DNA from: Halosimplex halobium
GTDB lineage: Archaea; Halobacteriota; Halobacteria; Halobacteriales; Haloarculaceae
Assembly (NCBI RefSeq): GCF_051414055.1
Contig: NZ_JBLKNX010000018.1
Location: 73,628 to 137,627 of the forward strand
Length of the DNA: 64,000 nucleotides
Direction: 5' to 3'
Shown: positions 9,465 to 17,913 of the stretch, piece by piece
Layout of the letters: each line of letters begins with the position of its first letter
How positions within the stretch are numbered: the stretch's first letter is position 1
Translations under genes and position numbers: made by a program
Notes under the pieces: generated by a model
The model's input: only the letters and a program-made list of their open reading frames with translations
The model's database searches: none
What the model was told of the DNA's origin: nothing

Positions 9465-9950
9465 TCAGCGCCGGAGCGCGGCTGTCAGGCCGATGGCACC
9501 GAAGAGGACGGCCAGCGCCACCGCCGGCGGGAGGTCGCCGAGACTGACGCCGAAGGTCAGGACGGCGGCGACGGCGGCGACGAGCGCGATCCCGGTGGTT
9601 CCGGCGAGATGTGCCAGTTCCAGGTCGCCGCTCGGTGCCGTCCCCAGCGTCGCCCGCAGGTCGACGGCGCTGTGGGCGAACGTCCAGGCGAGGACGAGCG
9701 CGACGGCGGCGGCCAGCGCCGTCGTCGGGCCGAGCCCGCCGACCGTCGCGACGACCAGCTGGACGAACAGCGCGGCCGCGCCGGCGTCGGCCAGCCGCCG
9801 GGAGCGGCGGACGTGGCCCGCCGCCAGCGCGAGGACGCCGACCGATCCCGCGGCGACGGTGGGCGTCCCGACCGCCGCGAGCGCGAACGCGACCAGGCCA
9901 CAGCCGACGCCGACGCTCCCGGTGAGCAGCCCGGCGGGCCGCCCGCTCAT
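9465..9950 (-). CDS. Small polytopic membrane protein (DUF7519-like)
   Basis: A 161-aa, alanine/valine/leucine-rich protein with about five membrane helices and short charged loops (HVRRSRRLADAG). It overlaps the DUF58 gene by four bases and closes that operon. In haloarchaea a protein of this type follows DUF58 genes and is usually followed by a MoxR AAA ATPase; here the amtB2 promoter region follows directly and no moxR is present. The family name is from context and memory, not a search; function unknown. Confidence 0.75.
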   Translation of the reverse strand: MSGRPAGLLTGSVGVGCGLVAFALAAVGTPTVAAGSVGVLALAAGHVRRSRRLADAGAAALFVQLVVATVGGLGPTTALAAAVALVLAWTFAHSAVDLRATLGTAPSGDLELAHLAGTTGIALVAAVAAVLTFGVSLGDLPPAVALAVLFGAIGLTAALRR

Positions 9951-11224
9951 CGGCGCACCTCCCGCCGCTCGGCCAGGAGCGCGTGCAGCGGCGTCCCAGC
10001 GGCCCAGTCGTAGGTGGCCACGCCGGCGTCGCGCAGGCGGGCGAGCCGCTCCCGGCGCTCGGTCGCGACCAGGCGGTGGCCCGGCGTGTCGGCGACCGTC
10101 GGGTCCGGACTCAGGACCGTCGTCGGGTTGCCGCGGGCGGCCAGCCGGCGGGCCAGCCGGAACCCTCCGTCGTCACACAGCGGCGTCAGGAAGACGACGT
10201 GGGTCGACGTGGACAGTTCGGTCAGCAGCCGGTCGCCCGGCGACTCCCCGGCGCTGGCGGGCGCGCCGCTCGCCGCGAACGCGTCGTCCTCGGCGAGCAG
10301 GCGCTGTGCCCGCTCGCGGTGGGTCCGGCCGCCCGCGGGCGGGAGCCAGCAGGCCGTCGCCGGCAGCGCCGCCACCCCGACCTGATGGCCGCTGTCGTGG
10401 AGTCCCTCGACCAGCGCCGCGGCTGCGCTCGTCGCCCGCTCGATGGCGGTGTCGGCCGATTCGGACGGCGCGAGTGCGGCCTCGTAGCGGGTGTCGACCA
10501 CGACGACGACGGCGGCGGCCTCGCGCCGGCGGTACCGGACGGTCGCGAACTCGCCGGTACGTGCGAACCGGCGCCAGTCGACGCGGCCCAGCGGATCACC
10601 CCGTCGGTGTTCCCGCACGGAGTGGAAGGCGACGCCGGCCCCGCCCTCGTCGGCCGGCGTCCGCCCGGGGTACCCGGTCTGTGGCTCGACCGGGAGGTCG
10701 GCCGCCGGCAGGTCCTCGGTCCAGGTGACGGTGTCCGTCGCGGGGTCGGCCTCGACCCGGCGCTCGGCGAGGCCGGCGGCGTCGCGCAGCGCGACGGTCA
10801 CCGACTCGAAGCGGTGGACGCCGGCGCTCGCGCTCGCCTCGTAGACGAGCGTCCGCGAGGCGCCCGGCCGGAGCGCGACTCCCGCCCGCGCCTCGCCGTC
10901 GACGACCCGCATCGTCGGCGGGAGGCCGTCGACCACGCGCACGTCCGGCAGCGTCCGCTCGCCCTCGTTGCGCACCGTCAGCGACACCGTGACTGGCTCC
11001 CCGGCGCCGGGGTCGGTCGGCACGATGTCACGCTCGACGGCCAGTGTGGGCGCCGGCGGCGCCACGAGGCGAGCGTACGCCAGCAGCGCCGTCCCGAACG
11101 CCGCGAGCAGGAGGAGCGTCGGCGTCCGGGTGAGCGCACCCGCGGCGGTCGCGACGAGCACGCCGCCCGCCAGCCCGGTCCAGCGGTTCGTCGGCCGCTC
11201 GTCGAGTTCGACTACGTCGGTCAT
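9947..11224 (-). CDS. DUF58 domain protein
   Basis: A 425-aa protein: MTDVVELDERPTNRWTG, two N-terminal membrane helices, an Ig-like stretch with VSLTVRNEGERTLPDVRVVDGLPP, then the DUF58 core with HRRGDPLGRVDWRRFARTGE and a von-Willebrand-like half (VVVVVDTRYEAA...). DUF58 proteins partner with MoxR ATPases in metal/cofactor insertion or envelope functions. I chose the ATG at 11224, which overlaps the upstream gene by four bases; the longer frame begins with arginine-rich shadow sequence. Confidence 0.9.
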   Translation of the reverse strand: MTDVVELDERPTNRWTGLAGGVLVATAAGALTRTPTLLLLAAFGTALLAYARLVAPPAPTLAVERDIVPTDPGAGEPVTVSLTVRNEGERTLPDVRVVDGLPPTMRVVDGEARAGVALRPGASRTLVYEASASAGVHRFESVTVALRDAAGLAERRVEADPATDTVTWTEDLPAADLPVEPQTGYPGRTPADEGGAGVAFHSVREHRRGDPLGRVDWRRFARTGEFATVRYRRREAAAVVVVVDTRYEAALAPSESADTAIERATSAAAALVEGLHDSGHQVGVAALPATACWLPPAGGRTHRERAQRLLAEDDAFAASGAPASAGESPGDRLLTELSTSTHVVFLTPLCDDGGFRLARRLAARGNPTTVLSPDPTVADTPGHRLVATERRERLARLRDAGVATYDWAAGTPLHALLAERREVRR

Positions 11225-11754
11225 CGGTACCGCTCCCACAGCGCCGCGGTGGCCCGCGCGAACCGCTGTCTGAACGTCGACTCGCCGCCGAGGAACACGC
11301 GTACGCGGTCGCGCAGCGAGGGGCGGGACCGCCGGTCGGCGAACAGCGCCGCCGCGACCGCGTCGTCGGGCCACTCGCCGCGCCGCAGCAGGTCCCGGGC
11401 GGCCGCGCGGTCACGGTCCGAGTGGCGGACGAGCGCGTCGACGGCTCCCTCCTCGGCGCGCTCGCGGAGGTCGTCCCGCGCCAGCGTCTCGCCGCGTTCG
11501 GCGGCCGCGAGTTTCCGGTCGAGTCGGTCGCCGGGCCGCCTGACGCCGGGCCGTTCGGGCGGTCGCCCGAGCGACGTGGTCTCGGGGCCTTCGACCGAGC
11601 GGACGAGCAGCGCGAGGAGCGCGCCGACGCCCGCGGCCAGCGCCGCGAGGACGAACCCGACGCGCGTGACCAGCCCGCCGGCGGCCCCGGTCGCCGCCAG
11701 CGCCAGGCCGGCGACCAGGCTCGCGACTCCCAGGGCGAGCGCGAGCGGACGCAT
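11221..11754 (-). CDS. Membrane protein of the DUF58 operon (DUF7269-like)
   Basis: A 177-aa protein with two N-terminal membrane helices (LALALGVASLVAGLALAATG and a second one to about residue 52) and a charged, helical cytoplasmic half ending RFARATAALWERYR. It overlaps both neighbours by one to four bases, typical of a tightly coupled operon. Positioned between a DUF4129 protein and DUF58, it is probably a structural subunit of that complex. I do not recognise catalytic residues. Confidence 0.75.
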   Translation of the reverse strand: MRPLALALGVASLVAGLALAATGAAGGLVTRVGFVLAALAAGVGALLALLVRSVEGPETTSLGRPPERPGVRRPGDRLDRKLAAAERGETLARDDLRERAEEGAVDALVRHSDRDRAAARDLLRRGEWPDDAVAAALFADRRSRPSLRDRVRVFLGGESTFRQRFARATAALWERYR

Positions 11755-12464
11755 CAGCGGTCGCCTCCCGCGTCGCCGTCCGGCCCCCGGTCTGGCCCGT
11801 CGCGGGCTGTCCCGCCGCGCCCGTCGCCCCGCCGCTCCAGCGCGTCCCGCGCCTCCCTGGCGCGCCGCTCCAGGTCGTCGGTCGGTTGCTCGCCGCCGTA
11901 GCGCACCCGCCGGAACAGCGCCGTCAGCGTCCCGACGGCGTCGGCGTCGAGGCCTCGCTCCCGGGCGGCGGCGGCGTGCTCGGCGGGCGTCCGCGCCTGG
12001 TCGGGGCCGACGCGCTCTGCCAGGTCGCGCCAGGCGCGGTACACCTCGTTCGAGGGCGGCGGCGCGGGCGGTTCGACCGGGGACTCGACCGGCGGCCCGC
12101 GGGGGGTGATGTCGACCGACTGCTCGTCCCCGCTGGAGTCGGCGCCGAGCGTCTCGTCGCCGCCGCCGGCGCTCAGATAGGCGCCGCCGACTGCGAGCGC
12201 GGCGAACGCGGCGAGGCCGGCGAGCACGACCGGCGGCAGCCTGTCGGCGGCGCTCGCGACTACGGGGCGGGTGTCGACCTCGCAGGGGTCACACGCGGGG
12301 AACTCCCACAGTTCCGGGAGGTCCCGGATCGACTCCTCGTCGCCGGTCTCCTCGGGCGTCTGTCCGACTTCCGGGGGATCCGTGCCGAGTCCGTCCGCCG
12401 CGACACCGAACGAGAGGAGGGCGGCCGCGGCGACGGCGATCACGAGGACCTGCTGGCGGTGCAC
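11754..12464 (-). CDS. DUF4129 domain protein
   Basis: A 236-aa protein: N-terminal membrane helix or signal (QQVLVIAVAAAALLSFGVAA), a short extracytoplasmic segment with CDPC, a second helix (PPVVLAGLAAFAALAVGGAY), a proline-rich linker, and a C-terminal DUF4129 domain (VYRAWRDLAERVG...TPAEHAAAARERG...LFRRVRYG). DUF4129 domains often sit next to transglutaminase and DUF58 proteins. It is the first gene of the four-gene operon. The C-terminus is disordered and rich in Gly/Asp/Arg. Confidence 0.88.
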   Translation of the reverse strand: MHRQQVLVIAVAAAALLSFGVAADGLGTDPPEVGQTPEETGDEESIRDLPELWEFPACDPCEVDTRPVVASAADRLPPVVLAGLAAFAALAVGGAYLSAGGGDETLGADSSGDEQSVDITPRGPPVESPVEPPAPPPSNEVYRAWRDLAERVGPDQARTPAEHAAAARERGLDADAVGTLTALFRRVRYGGEQPTDDLERRAREARDALERRGDGRGGTARDGPDRGPDGDAGGDR

Positions 12465-12590
12465 ACACGCGAGCGGTCGGTCCCCACCGACGAATGTGTT
12501 ACGGAGCGACAGCTCCGCGCGGGTGCGGGACGCTCGACCCGCGGCGCGTCGAGCGACGCTCTCGGAACGTCCGCACCGAGTGGCGGTCGC

Positions 12591-13571
12591 CTACAGCCGC
12601 TCGGCCACGTCCTCGGCGAAGTAGGTGAGGATCAGGTCCGCGCCCGCACGCTTGATCGACAGCAGCGACTCGTGGGCGACCGCCTCCAGGTCGAGCCACC
12701 CCTTCTCGGCGGCGGCGTGGAGCATCGCGTACTCCCCGGAGACATTATACGCGGCGACTGGGTGGTCGAAGCTCTCGCGCACGTCCGCGACCACGTCCAG
12801 ATACGGCAGCGCCGGTTTGACCATCAGCACGTCGGCGCCCTCCTCGACGTCGAGCCGGACCTCGCGGGCCGCCTCGCGGCGATTGGCGGGGTCCATCTGG
12901 TAGTGGCGGCGGTCGCCGAAGGCGGGCGCGCCGTCGGCGGCGTCGCGGAAGGGCCCGTAGAAGGCCGACTCGTACTTCGCCGCGTAGCTCATGACCGGCA
13001 GCGACTCGAAGCCCCGCTCGTCCAGTTCCGCGCGGATGGCCCCGACCATCCCGTCGGTCATGCTGGAGGGCGCGACCATGTCCGCCCCCGCCTCGGCGTG
13101 GGAGGCGGCGGTCTCGGCCAGCAGTTCGAGCGTGCGGTCGTTGTCGACGGTCATGTGCGGGTCATCGCGCGCCCCCTCCTCCAGCACGCCGCAGTGGCCG
13201 TGTTCCGTGTACTCGCAGAGGCACACGTCGGTGATCACGTAGGCGTCGGTCTCCTCGGTGATCCGCCCGACCGCGCGCTGGACGACGCCGTCGTCGGCCC
13301 AGGCGCGCGAGCCCTCGGCGTCTTTCGACTCCGGAATTCCGAACACCATGACGGCCTCGACGCCCGTCTCGCGCACCTCGCGGACGCGCTCGACCGCCTG
13401 GTCGACGGGCACGCGCGTGTGCCCGGGCATCGACCCGATCGGGCGGCGTTCGTCGGTCGTCGCGTCGACGAACACGGGCGCGATCAGGTCCGACGCCGAG
13501 AGGTCCGTCTCCCGCACCAGAGGTCGGACGCCGTCGCTCCGGAGTCGCCGGGGTCGGCGTGGCAGGTCCAT
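12591..13571 (-). CDS. hemB: Delta-aminolevulinic acid dehydratase (porphobilinogen synthase)
   Basis: A 326-aa enzyme that condenses two aminolevulinate molecules to porphobilinogen in haem and cobalamin synthesis. The zinc-type cysteine cluster is intact (DVCLCEYTEHGHCG). The two active-site lysines are in YAAKYESAFYGPF and MVKPALPYLD. Also present: the typical start RPLVRET and GIPESKD. I prefer the ATG at 13571 (MDLPRRPRRLRSDGVRPLVRE), which gives the usual family length; the open frame runs upstream into the DedA promoter. It stands alone and is convergent with nothing, divergent from dedA. Confidence 0.96.
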   Translation of the reverse strand: MDLPRRPRRLRSDGVRPLVRETDLSASDLIAPVFVDATTDERRPIGSMPGHTRVPVDQAVERVREVRETGVEAVMVFGIPESKDAEGSRAWADDGVVQRAVGRITEETDAYVITDVCLCEYTEHGHCGVLEEGARDDPHMTVDNDRTLELLAETAASHAEAGADMVAPSSMTDGMVGAIRAELDERGFESLPVMSYAAKYESAFYGPFRDAADGAPAFGDRRHYQMDPANRREAAREVRLDVEEGADVLMVKPALPYLDVVADVRESFDHPVAAYNVSGEYAMLHAAAEKGWLDLEAVAHESLLSIKRAGADLILTYFAEDVAERL

Positions 13572-13729
13572 ACCCGCATTCGTCGTCTCGGGGTTATCAG
13601 CGTAGCGGCCGGGCGCCGCCGCTCGCGGGCGGAGACACCGCCCGGTGGAGGGCGGGCGCGGTTCCGCGGGCGGTCGCCTCGCCCCCGAGCGGAAGACATT
13701 TGCCCGATACGCCCCGACCGTTCCGGTGA

Positions 13730-14377
13730 ATGGGATCACTGGACTCGACCCGTCGGGCCCGGCTGCGCGGGTTCGCCGAGGACTACGGGTTGATCGTCGT
13801 CGCCGGCGTCTTCTTCCTGCTCGCGGGCGCGGGCGCCGTCCTGTTCGTCTTCGGCGACGAGCAGTTCGCCCAGCGGATCATCGACACCTACGGCCTGCCC
13901 GCCTTGCTCCCCATCTTCGTCCTCGAGGGCGCGATGCTCCTCTATTTCGCCCCCAGCGAGGCGCTCGTCCCCGGGGCCATCGAGTTCCTCGCCACGGAGC
14001 CGTCGGGCTACGAGTGGGCGACCATCGCGCTCATCTTCCTCGTCGCGACCGTCGGCGCGACGCTGGGGCAGGTCTGCCTGTTCCTGCTCGCCAAGCGCGG
14101 CGGCCGCGAGTGGCTGCTGCAGAAGCCGTGGTTCCGCATCGACGAGTCCAGACTCGACCGCTTCGACCGGTGGTTCGACCGCTGGGGCAAGTGGGCCGTC
14201 CCCGTCAGCAACGCCCTCCTCTTTACCCGCGGCATGTTGACCGTCCCCGCCGGCGTCGCCGAGATCGACACCCGCGAGTTCGCGTTCCTCTCGGCGGCCG
14301 GCACCATCGTCTTCGAGGCCTGGCTCGCGCTCGCCTACCACTACGCCGTCTCGCTCGGTCTGCTGGACTTCTTCTGA
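13730..14377 (+). CDS. DedA/VTT-family membrane protein
   Basis: A 215-aa protein with about five hydrophobic segments, including the re-entrant VTT-type motif: EGAMLLYFAPSEALVPGAIEFLA, then LLAKRGGREWLLQK, and the conserved membrane-embedded arginine in LLFTRGMLTVPAGVAEID. DedA proteins take part in phospholipid flipping and membrane homeostasis driven by ion gradients. Divergent from hemB, with about 158 bases between starts. The ATG at 13730 follows a short untranslated leader. Confidence 0.88.
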   Translation: MGSLDSTRRARLRGFAEDYGLIVVAGVFFLLAGAGAVLFVFGDEQFAQRIIDTYGLPALLPIFVLEGAMLLYFAPSEALVPGAIEFLATEPSGYEWATIALIFLVATVGATLGQVCLFLLAKRGGREWLLQKPWFRIDESRLDRFDRWFDRWGKWAVPVSNALLFTRGMLTVPAGVAEIDTREFAFLSAAGTIVFEAWLALAYHYAVSLGLLDFF

Positions 14378-14436
14378 GCGGCACGCGGTCCCACGCCACC
14401 GCAACGCTTTCGCCCCGGCCGCGCGACCCGCCGCGT

Positions 14437-15003
14437 ATGCCCGGTCCCGTCTTCCGCCGCGGCGACTGCGTCGCGCTCTGTCCGGTCGAGGAGAGCGACC
14501 ACGACTTCCTCAAGCGAAACCTGAACCGCCCCGAGATCAGAGCCGGCTTCGGGGCGGCGACGGCCCTCGACGACGACGGCGTCGCCGGGTACGTCGAGGA
14601 GTTCACCGATGCAGACGACAGGGAGATCTTCCTCGTCCGTGCCGACGGCGACCGCGTCGGCGAGGCGTTCCTGTTCGACCTCGAACCGCAGCGCGGGAAC
14701 GTCGAGATCGGCTACTGGATCGCGCCCGCCCACCAGGGGAACGGCTACGCGACCGCCGCGGCCGAACTGCTCGTCGACTACTGCTTCGCCGAGCGGCGCC
14801 TCCACAAGGTCGACGCCCGCGTGCTGGCGTTCAACGACGGGTCGCGAGCGGTCCTGGAGACGGTCGGCTTCGAGCGCGAGGGCCGCCGCCGGGACACCTT
14901 CTACGTCGACGGGGAGTACGTCGACGCCGTCCTCTACGGCCTCGTCGCCGACGAGTGGGAGCGCCCGGCGCACCTCGTCGACCGGAGCGGGGACGGGGAC
15001 TGA
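14437..15003 (+). CDS. GNAT N-acetyltransferase (RimJ/RimL type)
   Basis: A 188-aa acetyltransferase. Starts MPGPVFRRGDCVALCPVEE; GNAT core with GEAFLFDLEPQRGNVEIGYW and the acetyl-CoA loop APAHQGNGYATAAAE; then FAERRLHKVDARVLAFNDGSRAV and the final GFEREGRRRDTFYVDG. The family acetylates protein N-termini or amino groups; the substrate is unknown. The stop codon overlaps the start of the next GNAT gene (TGATG), so this is a tandem duplication expressed as one unit. Confidence 0.9.
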   Translation: MPGPVFRRGDCVALCPVEESDHDFLKRNLNRPEIRAGFGAATALDDDGVAGYVEEFTDADDREIFLVRADGDRVGEAFLFDLEPQRGNVEIGYWIAPAHQGNGYATAAAELLVDYCFAERRLHKVDARVLAFNDGSRAVLETVGFEREGRRRDTFYVDGEYVDAVLYGLVADEWERPAHLVDRSGDGD

Positions 15004-15608
15004 TGCCCGGACCGGTCTTCCTGCGGGGCGACCGCGTCGCGCTCCGACCGCCCGAGGACGAGGATCTCGAGTTCCTCCAGCGCAACCACAACGACCCCGC
15101 AGTCCGGCGGTCGATGCCGCGCGTCCACCCCCAGAACCGCGGGGCGACCCGCGAGGAGTACGTCGAGAGCGACACGAGCGTCACCCTCCTGATCTGCGAC
15201 GACGGCGGGAACGCCGACGGGGACGACTCCGCCCGCCTGGGCTTCTGCGCGCTGTTCGACGTCGACACGGACTCGGGGCGCGCGGAGGTCGGCGCGTGGC
15301 TCGCTCCCGACGCGGAGGGCGAGGGGTACGCGACCGAGGGGCTGTCGCTGCTGGTCGGCCACGCCTTCGACGAGCGGCGGCTCGACCGGCTGAACGCCGG
15401 GCGGCTGGCGACCAACGACCGGTCGGCGGCGCTGCTCGACCGGCTCGGCTTCGTCGAGGAGGGGCGCCGCCGCGGGTACTACTTCGTCGGCACCGTTGCG
15501 TCAGAGACGCAACGAGCAGACGGAAGCGCCGCCGGCGCTTCCGTCGACGGCGAGCGCGTCGACCGCGTCGAGTACGGCCTGCTCGCCGACGAGTGGGACG
15601 GCGCATAG
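15003..15608 (+). CDS. GNAT N-acetyltransferase with an in-frame hairpin insertion
   Basis: A 201-aa paralogue of the preceding gene, with the same start (MPGPVFLRGDRVALRPPED), acetyl-CoA loop (APDAEGEGYATEG) and C-terminal motif (GFVEEGRRRGYYFVG). Compared with its neighbour, about 20 residues are inserted between the last two beta strands (from VGTVASETQR to SVDGERV). The inserted DNA consists of two perfect hairpins (15495-15513, 15522-15542). The insertion keeps frame and the protein resumes with VEYGLLADEWD, like the neighbour's VLYGLVADEWE. Confidence 0.9.
   Translation: MPGPVFLRGDRVALRPPEDEDLEFLQRNHNDPAVRRSMPRVHPQNRGATREEYVESDTSVTLLICDDGGNADGDDSARLGFCALFDVDTDSGRAEVGAWLAPDAEGEGYATEGLSLLVGHAFDERRLDRLNAGRLATNDRSAALLDRLGFVEEGRRRGYYFVGTVASETQRADGSAAGASVDGERVDRVEYGLLADEWDGA
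15495..15542. repeat. Two small perfect hairpins inside a GNAT gene
   Basis: 15495-15513 has arms GTTGCGTC and GACGCAAC around an AGA loop. 15522-15542 has arms GGAAGCGCC and GGCGCTTCC around a GCC loop. Both are 8-9 bp perfect stems with three-base loops. They lie exactly where this GNAT has extra residues relative to its tandem paralogue, so they look like inserted elements that preserved the reading frame. Confidence 0.8.
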
Positions 15609-15651
15609 CGCCCTTCCACCTTTCCTCGCTCGTCACCTTCGCTCGTCTCTC

Positions 15652-16404
15652 TCACTCGTCGGATTCCGGGTCGGACCCGGGGTCGGCGACCTGCTCGTCG
15701 ACCCACTCGATGGCTCGCTCGACCTCGCCGGGGTCGGTGCCGGTCACCTTCACCCGGCCGGGCTTCCCGCGGCGGGCGGGGTAGCTGCCGACGGCCACGT
15801 CGAACCGGTCGCGGACGCCGTCGAGGACGTGCCGCAGCGCGCCCTCCGGGGTCGAGGTGGCGACCGACGCGGAGACGGCGTCGCCGCCGAACTCGTCGGC
15901 GACTGTGTCGAACATCACCTTCAGCTCTCCCGGGAACCCGGGGAAGACGTAGACGTTCTCGACGACACAGCCCGGATTAAAACTCTCCGCGGTCTGGATC
16001 GGGCGGGCGCCCGCCGGCAGCGCCGCCGTCTCGTCGAAGTCCAGGTCGAAATCGTGCTCCTCGTAGTACTCGGGGTTCTCCTCGCGGTAGCGGCGGGCCT
16101 TCTCGGCGACGCGGTCGCGCACCTCGGGCTGGACGTCCAGGTCGCGACCGAAGGCGTCGGCGACGGCCTCGACCGTCACGTCGTCGGGCGTGTCGCCCAG
16201 CCCGCCGGTAACGACCACGGCGTCGAACTCCTCGGAGAAGTCGCCGACCCAGCGGGCGATCACCGCGCGGTCGTCCGGGATCGTGAGCATCCGCGCGACA
16301 GTCGCGCCCCGCTCGGTGAGCTGGCGGGCCAGCCACGTCGCGTTCGTGTTCTCCGTGTCCCCCGCGAGCAGTTCGTCCCCGACCGTGACGAGCGCGACTT
16401 CCAT
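15652..16404 (-). CDS. CinA/MoaB-type molybdopterin-binding domain protein
   Basis: A 250-aa protein starting MEVALVTVGDELLAGDTENTN, the hallmark of the MoCF-binding fold of CinA, MoaB and MogA. It continues with VVVTGGLGDTPDDVTVEAVA and a CinA-like second half (VYVFPGFPGELKVMFDTV). The CinA/YfaY group hydrolyses damaged nucleotides such as ADP-ribose or deamidates NMN; the archaeal stand-alone domain is usually annotated only as molybdopterin-binding. It converges with the GNAT pair from the opposite strand. Confidence 0.85.
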   Translation of the reverse strand: MEVALVTVGDELLAGDTENTNATWLARQLTERGATVARMLTIPDDRAVIARWVGDFSEEFDAVVVTGGLGDTPDDVTVEAVADAFGRDLDVQPEVRDRVAEKARRYREENPEYYEEHDFDLDFDETAALPAGARPIQTAESFNPGCVVENVYVFPGFPGELKVMFDTVADEFGGDAVSASVATSTPEGALRHVLDGVRDRFDVAVGSYPARRGKPGRVKVTGTDPGEVERAIEWVDEQVADPGSDPESDE

Positions 16405-16509
16405 GGGCGTCTGCTGGGTACAGAGCCGGTAAACGGTGTCGGGTCGTGACCGTCCCCGGTACGAACGCGCACTCCGGTGCGGGTCAGCCCTACCGCTCCC
16501 GCTCGCCGT

Positions 16510-16926
16510 TCAGATCCCGGTGGGACCGCCGAACTCGCCGTCGAAGGGGTGGTCCGGGACGGCTTCCTCGATGGCCGCCTCGCTGGTCGGGGTGCCGGCG
16601 GCGACCGCGAGGAGCTGTTTGGCGCGTTCGGCCTTGGCGAGGAACACCTCGCGCAGCGAGGGCGGGTTGCGGACGTTCGTCTCCGCGACGAGCGACTCCG
16701 GGACCGCGATGGTGTCCGCCGGGACGCTCTCGTCGCCGTAGACGGTGAAGTGTGTGTTCTCCAGTTTCATGACCAGGGGGAGGTCCGTCCGCGAGATCCC
16801 CTCGTCCGCGTACAGCTGCTCGTTGACCCGCTCGTGCTGGGCGGCGGCGATGGCCGCCGCGTCGCCGTCGCTGGGCTCGACGTAGAGCCGACCCAGGTAG
16901 TAGCCGCTGGAGAACTGTTCGAACAT
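16510..16926 (-). CDS. Haloarchaeal DUF5802 protein
   Basis: A 138-aa soluble protein beginning MFEQFSSGYYLGRLYVEPSDG, typical of DUF5802, a family I know only from Halobacteria. Conserved-looking core: AQHERVNEQLYADEGI, LPLVMKLENTHFTVYGDE, VPADTIAVPESL and RNPPSLREVFLAKAERAKQLL. No transmembrane segment or metal motif. The ATG at 16926 is preferred to one 20 codons upstream because family proteins start MFE. Function unknown. Confidence 0.85.
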   Translation of the reverse strand: MFEQFSSGYYLGRLYVEPSDGDAAAIAAAQHERVNEQLYADEGISRTDLPLVMKLENTHFTVYGDESVPADTIAVPESLVAETNVRNPPSLREVFLAKAERAKQLLAVAAGTPTSEAAIEEAVPDHPFDGEFGGPTGI

Positions 16927-17100
16927 TGCCGTGCGAGTGGATAACAACCATGGTAACGCATAAGTCTTCCCCGGTAGCCTTATCACGGCGCGCTTTCAGA
17001 CCGCACGACCCGACCGCAGTCAGGTGGTTCCGGTGGGGACCGACTCCCCCGCGCCCGCGGCTTCGGTACCGCTTTGTGGCCGGGGGACTCCGGGTCGACC

Positions 17101-17832
17101 ATGGACGAGTCGCCGGCCGACGACGGGCGAGCGGACGACGAGCGGGCGGGCGGCGAGCGGTCAGGCGGGGAAGCGACCGGCCGTCACGCCGTCATCCCGC
17201 GGCGGTGGGCGCGCTACTACCTGGAGAACGCGCCCAGCCTCGTGTGGCTGATATTCGCCAACGTCGCGGGCGTGTTCGTCGGCTTCTTCTTCTATCTCAG
17301 CGTCGAGGAGCCCGCGCTGGCGAGCGTCGACACGCTGGCGTGGCCGGTGTACATGGACTCGCCGGTCGCGACGCTGCTGATGGCGCTGGCGCTGGCGACG
17401 CTGCTCCCCAATCTCGGCCGCCGGCTGGACGCCGCGCCCGCCAACCTCGTGCTCGCCTACCTCTACACCGTCACGTTCGTCTGGCTCGTCGAGACGGGGC
17501 TGTGGACGGCGCTGGCGCTGAACCTCCACTTCGGGCTCTACTACCCCGACATCTGGCGGTACTTCGGCGTGCTGGTCACGCACCTCCTGTTCGTCCCGGA
17601 GGCGTACCTCCTGCCGCACTTCGGGCGGACGACGCCGGGCGCGCTCGGCCTCGCGCTCGCGCTCGCGCTGGGCAACGACCTGGTCGACTACGGCTTCGGC
17701 CTCCACCCGCCGCTGCGCTACGAGCCCGGGCTCGTCCTCGTCGCCGGGAGCGTCGCCACGTCCGTCCTCGCCGTGGCCCTCGCCGCTCGCGCGTTCCCGC
17801 GACTGGGGACCGATGCCGGTCCGACCCCGTAA
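17101..17832 (+). CDS. DUF1405 family membrane protein
   Basis: A 243-aa protein with a disordered, acidic N-terminus (about 35 residues) and six hydrophobic helices. The family signature region ARYYLENAPSLVWLIFANVAGVFVGFFFYLS is followed by a long series of helices rich in Leu/Ala and a conserved YTVTFVWLVETGLWT. DUF1405 proteins occur in Firmicutes and haloarchaea; function unknown. It is followed 81 bases later by a winged-helix regulator on the same strand. Confidence 0.85.
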   Translation: MDESPADDGRADDERAGGERSGGEATGRHAVIPRRWARYYLENAPSLVWLIFANVAGVFVGFFFYLSVEEPALASVDTLAWPVYMDSPVATLLMALALATLLPNLGRRLDAAPANLVLAYLYTVTFVWLVETGLWTALALNLHFGLYYPDIWRYFGVLVTHLLFVPEAYLLPHFGRTTPGALGLALALALGNDLVDYGFGLHPPLRYEPGLVLVAGSVATSVLAVALAARAFPRLGTDAGPTP

Positions 17833-17913
17833 CCGGAACCAGGCCGGTGGCCCCCGGACGGCGTCGGGACGGCGGGGACACGCTTTTAGGGCTCGACCGC
17901 GAACCTCAGGTGA

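Noticed and set aside
13572..13739. Longer HemB start
   Set aside because: It would run through the hemB-dedA intergenic region and give a protein ~55 residues longer than the family.
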